Assembly (NCBI GenBank): GCA_945910005.1 | Contig: OX246748.1 | Span: forward strand, 11,585,051 to 11,649,050 | Direction of reading: 5' to 3' | Length of the DNA: 64,000 bases | From: Isoperla grammatica | Taxonomy: Eukaryota > Arthropoda > Insecta > Plecoptera > Perlodidae | Shown: in pieces, positions 55,901 to 64,000 of the stretch | Layout of the letters: each line of letters begins with the position of its first letter | Numbering within the stretch: the first letter of the stretch is position 1 | The notes under the pieces: generated by a model | The model's database searches: none | What the model saw: only the letters and a program-made list of their open reading frames with translations | What the model was told of the DNA's origin: nothing | Translations under genes and position numbers: made by a program

Positions 55901-56624
55901 CTAGATTGTACTCGACTATTTTGTAAGGACGAGTAGTTGCGTTTTAACAACCATATCGAACGACACACGCCTCCATTACAATTACAGTATTGTTATGTCA
56001 CTCCATAGCTTCGTCGTTGTACTATTCGTTAACTAGTGAATTGAGAGTGATGCATGCTCTTGTCAATTTAGACGTTACAAATGCATTCGTTACTGTTCAC
56101 TATGCATTTCCATCTATTACAGCGGTCGAACTCATCAAGTCCGGTTAAAGTGATATTATTTGATGAAGAGGAAGGCATAGATAATGCGTACTCAATGTTG
56201 ACAATGAGATAATGTGGAGCTAAATGGATGTTACCGTGTAACTGTGAGGTAGGCCTAGTCGATTGAGAAATACGTGTAGCCTATGTTGCGTTATTTGTTG
56301 TCACTGTCGGTAATGACTGTATGTGTCTAAAATTACTAAAATGTTTCGGTTTTGTGTCTCATACATTATGTGAATACAACCTATATATTTATGTGTTCCA
56401 AAGATTTAATTATTTAATAAATTAATGAACTTATTTAATTTTAAATCAATTTATTATTGAAATGACAGTAGTAACAATCGCAATATTTAACCGCTTTAAA
56501 AATTCATTGCTTCACAAAATTCCGTGGAGTTATTTGTCAACATCTTGAAGCACTCTCAAGATTTCATTTAAATGCCGTTAATTTTGCTTCAAGCTACCCA
56601 TCACCGTTAATTTGCTGATGTTCC

Positions 56625-56765
56625 TTGAATTCAAGGACAAAAAAGCATCACATAAAGTAGAGTATTGTTGTTTTTTATTATTATTATGTATATTTTGATG
56701 CTTTTTTGTACTTGAATTCAAGGAACATTGAATGGAACATTGAACCGTCTAAACGGGGCATGAGA
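56625..56765. mobile_element. Inverted-repeat MITE, family M4 copy 1
   Basis: TTCCTTGAATTCAAGGACAA is mirrored by TACTTGAATTCAAGGAACAT, with an AT-rich centre. It ends near GAACCGTCT and is related to 61353-61505. Confidence 0.6.
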
Positions 56766-57474
56766 TACATTTTTTAACGAGATACAAAAGATGATATGTC
56801 GTGAGTGTTTTCTATTCCAAAGCGGTGCCTACTCGGAACACTGCATGGTACGTAGCAAGCAAGGGTGCGAAACGCGTGAAGACTAATGATGTTTTTAGTT
56901 TTAAGGACAGGTAACGCTTAAGCGATTTGATAAGAGCGATTTGGTTTCGCGTCGCTTAACTTTGCCCGGTCTCTCGTCTTGAAGTAGTTGCGAGAGCTGC
57001 CGTCTCGAGCCGAGGGCGCTGCACGCGCGAGTCACTGCAACATGATACCTCGTATGGTCTAACCACCGCCTTTGAAACAAAAGAGCCACCCTCGTGTTCC
57101 CAGCAACGGTCTTTCTGGAGATACATTCCAAAATGTGGTTTCGTGGCTGGCTGGCCTTATTACACTGTAAACACGATCTAGTAACAATAACAGCTACAAC
57201 GAAAACAATAATTATAGTACTGTAACTAATTGTACTATTACTACTGCCATCACTACTTCTCTACTGTTACTACTACTATTTATACCAGCTACTTGTACCA
57301 CTACTACTACTTCTATTACTACTACCAATAGTTTCACTATCACAAATTCAACAACACATTCGCATTCACAAACAAATTCCCAACAAATTCACTAAGTGAA
57401 TTTGTTATCTTTGCCACTACAAATTACACTTACACTAAAAATAGTACTGCTACTTCCACTATTAACATTACTTT

Positions 57475-57481
57475 TACTATT

Positions 57482-57571
<90 letters not shown>

Positions 57572-57612
57572 ATAATTATTATTATTATTATCATCATCAT
57601 CATTATTATTAT
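57475..57612 (+). repeat. (ATT)n microsatellite
   Basis: About 40 ATT/TTA units with a few interruptions. Frames reading poly-Asn or poly-Ile on the - strand are artefacts. Confidence 0.9.
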
Positions 57613-58878
57613 TTCTATTTCTACTACCACTTCTACTATTTTTATTAATATTATTACAAGCACATCTTTTCAAATTTAAATTTAAACTTTTAGTTTTAAT
57701 TCAAATTTTCAAAACCACATTAAACAACTCACAAGCATTCACATATTAAATTAATTGAAATAACGGAAATTGTTGAGCACCCAGTAATGACGTAGGTATT
57801 ACATTACATATTAAAATTTGATACGCTTGGTGAATTAAAATGCTTTACCGTTGTTTCGTGTACATTAATTACAGGCTAGGCTGTGTGTATGCGGTACGTG
57901 TATATTAAATTGTGCTCGTCAACGGCGCATGGCCTTCATTATGTGGGGGTTGGCTTTTATCCCTGTCTGGGTCCGGGTAGAATAGCTGTGCCTCCCCTTA
58001 CACTCCGTGTACAAGCAAACCGCAGTCGCTATCAACTTGCGCCGCCATTGCTGTGGGTAAACAAACAAGTTTTTAATTATAGATTATGGATCGAGTATTG
58101 GACACGGGTTTTTTCATCGTGTCTTTAAAATTACATCAAATATTAAAAAAAATTAATGATGTGTGGCTTCTTGGCTAGATATTATCAATATACAGATATT
58201 TTAAAGAAAAAATTGGAAAAATATTATGTTTGGATCAAATCGCAGATTGAGATATATTATTGAAGTTCACTAATTTTATCCAAACAATTAATTTAACGCC
58301 CATATTTTAGTCATTAATTAAAGAAACCTTTTAATAATATTAATGTTTTAATCGGCTTCCCATAATGACAACAGTAAGAATTAAAATATTTCAAATTTAT
58401 TTAATCCGAATTGTTAAGTTCTTACGAATCTGAATTTTGGCTTTTTTAAATAGTGTAAAACATTCTCCAGACATTGTTAATGGGACTAACTACCCCTCCC
58501 CATAACGTAAAGAAGCTACCCCTTACCGGCGTAAAGTATTTATAAAACCGGTATCGAAATGTCAAGAAAATAAAAAACTACATATTTCAATGTGACGCCA
58601 TAAATAGGAAGCGGGTTAACTCTGGCGATGTCCGTCAAACTCCAACTCTATTTCCTATTCGTTCCCACCGGACCCTAGAGAGTGAGTGCGAGTGAGAGGG
58701 AGACAGCCGAATAAGGAAATTACCTGTCAGGGGTCCTGGGACGGGACCGGCACCAAAGGCGTGAAGACCTTACAAGTGGGACTTGATGAAATGTGCCAGC
58801 TACGAGAAGAATTGGTGTTTAGTGTTCTTCGCATGCTATAGTTAACGGCAAACAACAGAGCCAAATTAACGTTTTTTA

Positions 58879-59039
58879 TATCCAGTTTTACAATGTCCCA
58901 ATAACTAGTTATTCGTCGAATAGCTTGTTTTCTCCATGGCAACCACCAATCAAAACCCTGGAAATTCTCCAAATAGCTTAATTGTTACAAATAACTTTCT
59001 TATTAGGAAATTGTAAGAGCGGCCCTTAGTTAAATAAAT
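58879..59039. mobile_element. Harbinger-like MITE, family M2 copy 3
   Basis: The same internal landmarks (CAATGTCCCAATAACTA, CTCCATGGCAACCACCAA, TTGTAAGAGCGGCCC); its ends are more diverged than copies 1 and 2. Confidence 0.65.
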
Positions 59040-59130
59040 AAATAAATTAAATAAATAAATAACAAATAAATAAATTCGTTTTGAGAGCCACCCACTCAGG
59101 CATATAACTGATTTTCAGTGGGGGACGTTT
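59028..59130 (-). mobile_element. SINE family S1 3' fragment
   Basis: An (AAAT)n stretch, then GCCACCCACTCAGG and ACTGATTTTCAGTGGGGGAC. It lies next to MITE family M2 copy 3. Confidence 0.6.
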
Positions 59131-59134
59131 TTTT

Positions 59135-60972
59135 TTTTTGGATACAGAATATTTAAAAGTGACAATTAATGTCGGGAATGCAGTTTTTGTAAGAATTAAA
59201 AAGTAAATTAACAAAATCTGAAATATTATAACTATTACGGTGTCCATTAGGGCAACCAATCAATTATCGATTTTTTAATGGCCTACCGTTATGATTGCAA
59301 TGTCATTATTTGAATGTTTGGTAGCCCAGTTTTTTTGTTCTTACGAAACTACCTTACACACATTTTGTCAGTTCTGTTTTTCAATATTGTGTAGCTTAAT
59401 ATATATAATAACTTTTGTTTTCCGAAGTTGCTAGTGTTCATTTTTAATTCTTTTTCATGGTTCATTTTGTGTAGCCATACACATCTCCAATTAACGTACA
59501 CACGATCAAGATTATTTTTATGTTGGCGCATAACCTTCATATTTCATTGCTAATTTCATTTTAAGTTCTAGTTTGACATATTTTCCACCTCATAAAGATA
59601 TGAAATGTGACACACAAGTGTAAAATTAGTAATTTACACACATTACTACCTATATTTCCCACCTCATAAAGATATTTATTATGATGCACAAGTGTAAAAT
59701 TAGTAATTACATAAGCACATTACTACCTAAATGGCAGCTGTCGTAATAATCTGAAGTACTGCGTACGTACCCGCATATAGGCGACCCTTTTACGTATTTA
59801 TGCATGTTCCTTTCATCGTCATTAAGTTTTAAGAAAGGTCTTCGTTAATTTTAATTACAAGTAGTACGCCGAGTGGGGCGCGACGCCAGCCCCATCTGTC
59901 GGGATCTTGACACAAGTGTCGGTGCGCGCATGCGCAAGAATCTCTCCGCTCGAAGTTCGGTAGTTTTGCCGTGGGATCGCGACACCGTCGCGTATCATCG
60001 CAACACTCGATCCTTCCATGTCCACTCTAGCGGCGACTTGTGTAAGTGCAATAAAGAGTGTGGAAACACCTTCTTAACCGTCTCAGCCCCCACGTTCAAG
60101 TTTGAAGTCACTGCTTTCTGGAATTTATTACCGTCAAATCGGACCTTCGTTCTCATTGACCAATGTTTAAAACAATAATCAAAACCATTTTTTTTTTTTA
60201 TCAAAATGTGATGCTTGTTGACGTATTTTCTGCACGTGAAACAATGTTTTTGTAATGCTTGATACACGACAAAAGGCCATATAAAGGCACACGATATAGG
60301 AAGCTATTTTATCCTTACTAGGAAAACGCTCTGTTTGACGCGTTGATAAGCGAGCGCGTCAATGTCTACGAACTTTCTGGCGAAAAGATTTCAATGCTAA
60401 TACAAACAACAATTAACAACAATTCAAGAATGCGCATTGCAAATTTTTTTCTAATTTCCATAGCTATTATACTTCCCGACATTGTTGGATGCAGTGCAAT
60501 GTGCGTTGCTTAGAATTTTCGCTGTCATGTTTTCGCCGCGGTCCGCCACCGTTACTAACAGTTATTGACAGCAGAAGAAATGTAATTTCTGCCTCTAATA
60601 TGTATCAAATCGCGTTTACGTTAGTATATTCGTGACCGGACAAAAATTTACTATAAGATAGCCACCTCACATTTTGCTGTTACTGTGTTTCAGAAATATA
60701 TTTTCGAGTAACTTTTGTGTAACTTTGCCAATATTTATCAGATCGCCATAACATGAACATATTCGTGATTGGAAAAAGCTTTAAAAAAATATGGCTATCT
60801 CACATTTTGCCCCCATTTTGTTTCAGAAAAATATTTTGCAGTAACTATGGTGTAACTTTGTAACTTTTCGAACGATTTTGCCTCAAAACTATACACCTTC
60901 AATCCACATCGAGGCTTGTGGATGGTCCAAATTTCAAGTTGATCGGACTTTCCGTTCGACCGCTATCGACAG

Positions 60973-60975
<3 letters not shown>
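59135..60975. other. Intergenic, one unassigned open frame
   Basis: A 101-codon frame at 59873-60178 has mixed composition (SPICRDLDTSVGARMRKN, a CKCNKECG cluster) but no recognised domain or clear splice sites. The pair CACCTCATAAAGATAT near 59587 and 59660 is a roughly 73-bp duplication. Confidence 0.3.

Positions 60976-60977
<2 letters not shown>

Positions 60978-61018
<41 letters not shown>
60978..61018 (+). repeat. Poly-A run
   Basis: About 39 consecutive A's, with no recognisable retroposon body upstream. Confidence 0.8.
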
Positions 61019-61352
61019 AGAATGAAGTGCCATAAGAGTCAAGTGGAAACGCTCGCTTCGCTCGCTTAAAAATCTTAATTAGCACGTTTCAGATTGTTTG
61101 TGAAAGTATATAGCTGTTGCTATGGAAGGGGATTTGCTATGGACTCTGTTATCAGCCGGAATGAAATTAGGTCAATTCTATGAATCTTGCGCCGTTACCC
61201 TCCCCCCCCTCCCGTCCCCCGCCCCTCCCACGATGTCCTACTCTGTACAGGCACGAAACAGCAAGGACGTCTTCACGGGTAGTTTATTACCCAGCATTAT
61301 TAGCGCACAGGTATAGCTCACGTGAAGGAACTTTCCTTAAGCTGCTTTTTCA

Positions 61353-61505
61353 GACGGTTTAATGTTCCGTTCAGAGTAGTCTTGAATACAAGAACAAAAA
61401 CGAATCAAAGAAAGTGGAGTATTGTTTTTTTATTATTTAGGGTAGTTTTGATGCATGTTTGGCCTTGAATTCAAGTAAACTTGAACGGAACAATGAACCG
61501 TCTAA
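61353..61505. mobile_element. Inverted-repeat MITE, family M4 copy 2
   Basis: The ends AGACGGTTTAATGTTCCGTT and AACGGAACAATGAACCGTCT are inverted; the centre has AGTATTGTTTTTTTATTATT like copy 1. Confidence 0.7.
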
Positions 61506-61727
61506 AATGGTCGATCGACTATACCAAATTATTTTCAAACGTTATATATTTTACTTTAGACGTTGTTTATATTTCAGAAGCAGTGAATGTTTCAAAAATC
61601 CTAATTTCAACATTTTAACATAATTTATGTACAGTATCATAGTATGTGTTGTTGGACTTATTTATTTCAGAAGAAAGAAGTACACATTATAAAGCACAAC
61701 ATTGTCAATACAAGGAAGCAAAATTAT

Positions 61728-61790
61728 GGTGTTATGTCCTCCTGTGAAAATCAGTTCTTGTAGCTTAATGGACAGAAAATAAAAACAGGA
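61728..61790 (+). mobile_element. SINE family S1 3' fragment
   Basis: GTTATGTCCTCCTGTGAAAATCAGT and TTCTTGTAGC match the family end; the rest is lost. Confidence 0.4.
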
Positions 61791-61799
61791 AAATGTATT

Positions 61800-63000
61800 T
61801 TAATTGTTGACAACTTATTAAGTAAGGGATGATACAGTTCGTAAAAGGGTGCGGTTTCAATTATCACCATTGGCCATCTTGACTGTATGATATCTAATGA
61901 GGTTTTCATGAGTTAGAAAACAGTGGTAGGATTAAATCTTACATAATATACAGTTTTTGGGCGTTTTTTCTCAAATAAATTAGTTGTATGTTATTAACTT
62001 ATGAGTGTTAAATTATTGACCACATATTCTTAAATGCAATCATCCGCATTCACACCCACTGTGTTTGGTGTTTTCAGATTTCCATTGCACGGTCACAAAT
62101 TTCGATTTTCAACTAGCCTATATAGAATATGTTAGATTGCTAGAAACTAGAAACAGGAGACGTTTAAGTATGTATTATTTGAGTCTGCTGTATCGCCGGT
62201 ATGGAAATAAGTAGCTTTGAACAATTATGCGAGAACTCTAAATGTGGATCACTTCAAGCTGTGTTAACCTATTATGCTTTACCTAGTTGGATTGGATCAC
62301 TTCCAGCTGTGTTAACCTATTGTATTGTGCTTTACCTAGTTGGATTTGAATCACGCTGCACCATAGTCGATGCTGGTCGTTCAAATGCCCTGCCGGAATA
62401 TTCAGACGTTTGAAGAGGGGAAATAGGGGGTGAAGGGGGAGGGGAGGGGACGAATCTCAAACAAACTGTATAAATAACCACCAAGCGTTCATTGTTACTT
62501 AAATGAGCTGCCGTGGATCGCGGTTGCCTTTATTCTACCCCCCCCTTTTCCGTCTCCCCCCACCCCCCTCCGCCACCACCTTTACTCTGCCGTTAATGTT
62601 TAGATAAGCCTCGGTAACTCTTTTGTTGAAAAGTTGAAATTAAGAAATAAGGGTTGATTTTGAATGTAATCTTTTTGTTTAAATGGTATTTTCTTTCCCC
62701 TATGAATTTCGTTCCACCCACCTTCCCCAAAACTAGACGGGAAGGGAAAAACAAACAGCTGAAGCATTTTTTTTCTGTGAAATAATTTTTGGAATATCAT
62801 TGTGGTTAATTTAATAAAGGTTTGGCCGCCCGATCATTGTTTTCCTTTGCAAACAAAACGTTCGATTCTCAACGAGAAATTCTATAACTAATAATTTGAG
62901 AACGGAAGGATTTTTTTACGGTTTAAATAGCCGGAAACGCTTATATGAATTCATTCAAAAAATTTGTTTTAGTACAATCGATCACAAAAGTTTATATTTC
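61800..63000. other. Intergenic, nothing recognised
   Basis: A short duplication at 62245-62345 (AGCTGTGTTAACCTATT, TTTACCTAGTTGGATT) creates an apparent 70-codon frame. C-rich patches lie near 62540-62580. Confidence 0.35.
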
Positions 63001-63054
63001 TAGATGAATACACTAAAAAAAAATCACGCGGCGCGAACGTCACAACTACCGCAA

Positions 63055-63235
63055 CCAATCAGAACAGAAATGACGTCATCTACTCTTCACCGATTGGTTC
63101 ATCCAATCAACGCTCGTTTCGCAAGTCAAAAAAAAAAAAACGGTGCGAAAAATTCAAATTGCTCTATAGGTAGACGACGATGGAAAAGTTCGCCAGTTGG
63201 TACTATATAGCTCCACACACAGCACCGCCTTTGTT
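63055..63235 (+). promoter_or_regulatory. Promoter-like cluster: CCAAT boxes, CRE and TATA
   Basis: CCAAT occurs at 63055-63059 and 63103-63107, its reverse ATTGG at 63093-63097, a full CRE palindrome TGACGTCA at 63071-63078, and TATATA at 63204-63209. The spacing would put a start site near 63235. An ATG at 63257 follows, opening MQSRRSAVGRSG. The arrangement is that of a classic TATA promoter reading to the right. Confidence 0.45.
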
Positions 63236-63898
63236 TACTGACACAAGGTTGGTAACATGCAATCCCGTCGTTCCGCGGTAGGACGAAGTGGAGAAGAAAT
63301 AATTAATTACTCTACATTTACCCGCATAACGTTGTGTCTTGGTTGAGACGATAAACGGATGACTCCACACAACAGTTTACCGCAGTTAGTGTGCCACGTG
63401 ACTTGGGGGGGGGGGGGTTGCGGTGAATCTGGTGGGGGGGAGGGGGGAGGATTATTTCTACTTGTCTTCTTAGCTGTACTGATCGTTAACACCGATAGAG
63501 GTGGCTCGGTGGTGACACGCAAGGCTCTCGTTGAGATTTCGATTCCCACCGCTTAGAATTATTCAGTCTGTATAGGTAGGTTTTGTGTAACATTTCTTTT
63601 CTTTGTAAATTCCCCTGTAGTCTCGACTTCGGCCAGGATTGGTGACACTACGCCAACGTATGAAACCTAAAATTGCGCACAATTTTTGATTCATGAGGCC
63701 GACTGGAGCTATAACCAGAGCCAATAACCGTACTAACTTTCGTGGGCAATCCTCAACCTGATTTTCTAACCTAACCGAATTTCGTGGGATGTCAGGTAGC
63801 TGGGCAAAGGCACTTTGATTCAGTGTCACCCATCCTGGCCTTATCCGACTTCCATTCCCCTGGCGGTGGCTTGTCGAATAATCACGTTCAAAATATAG

Positions 63899-63992
63899 GC
63901 AAGACATTCAGGGATGGTTTCACCAACTTTTTAAAGTTTGATTTCGGAGATTTCCTAGAAACAAACATGACAACTGCTATAGTTGAGGAACT
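63899..63992 (+). CDS. Possible internal exon of a gene leaving the window
   Basis: The stretch is flanked by an acceptor-like ttcaaaatatag and a donor-like ACT|GTAAGA. It encodes KTFRDGFTNFLKFDFGDFLE, then TNMTTAIVEEL, with well-mixed amino-acid composition unlike nearby repeats. No family was recognised. It lies about 690 bp downstream of a promoter-like cluster on the same strand, which makes a gene start here plausible but unproven. Confidence 0.3.
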
Positions 63993-64000
63993 GTAAGAAT

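Noticed and set aside
57392..57673. Poly-Asn and poly-Ile frames
   Set aside because: They are translations of an (ATT)n microsatellite.
59873..60178. 101-codon frame with a small cysteine cluster
   Set aside because: No domain was recognised, and no consistent splice or promoter signals were found around it.

Overview
The window is metazoan nuclear DNA: AT-rich, intron-containing, and crowded with SINEs, LINE remnants, DNA-transposon relatives, satellites and microsatellites. The ciliary gene, the frequent AGGCCT/TAGGCC words and a 5S-rRNA-related repeat suit a marine invertebrate, perhaps a deuterostome such as an echinoderm. That placement is inference and the species cannot be fixed from sequence alone.

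Two host genes can be reconstructed exon by exon. On the + strand (4118-12007) six exons with matching splice phases encode a DRC9/IQCG-like protein of the nexin-dynein regulatory complex of motile cilia. It has a Ser/Glu-rich heptapeptide repeat, a coiled-coil body, an IQ motif and a Lys/Gly tail. On the - strand (38764-35141) five exons encode a 663-residue nuclear protein with an N-terminal ZAD-like zinc domain, an acidic linker and nine C2H2 fingers. A CCAAT/CRE/TATA promoter-like cluster at 63.05-63.21 kb and a possible exon at the right edge hint at a third gene running out of the window. A lone signal-anchor ORF lies at 748-909.

The rest is repeat biology. 1-4 kb: SINE pieces, a 548-bp hAT-like MITE with a perfect 8-bp target duplication, and LINE 3' ends. 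13.5-16.24 kb: a 2.7-kb hAT-like element, with perfect 8-bp target duplication, that carries a 62-bp satellite array, internal direct repeats and a TTAGG tract. 18.2-18.75 kb: a second copy of the 548-bp hAT family, inverted. 20.09-24.77 kb: a nearly full-length CR1/L2-type LINE on the - strand (PHD-finger ORF1; endonuclease-RT ORF2 with one 1-nt frameshift). A 98-bp tandem array abuts its 5' end and extends, interrupted, to 30.15 kb. 28.08-30.02 kb: a foldback element inside that array.

The right part (39-64 kb) has no confident gene except at its edge. It holds SINEs, several MITE families, a 92-copy-scale TGTGCG tract, a (TTTA)n tract, a 112-bp tandem repeat and a 60-bp minisatellite.

The most striking observations are three. 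A 365-bp MITE in the zinc-finger gene sits immediately inside an intron, and its 9-bp target duplication copies the splice-donor bases exactly. Two relatives stand in tandem in a DRC9 intron sharing three copies of one 9-bp target site. Satellite arrays are housed inside, or directly attached to, mobile elements.
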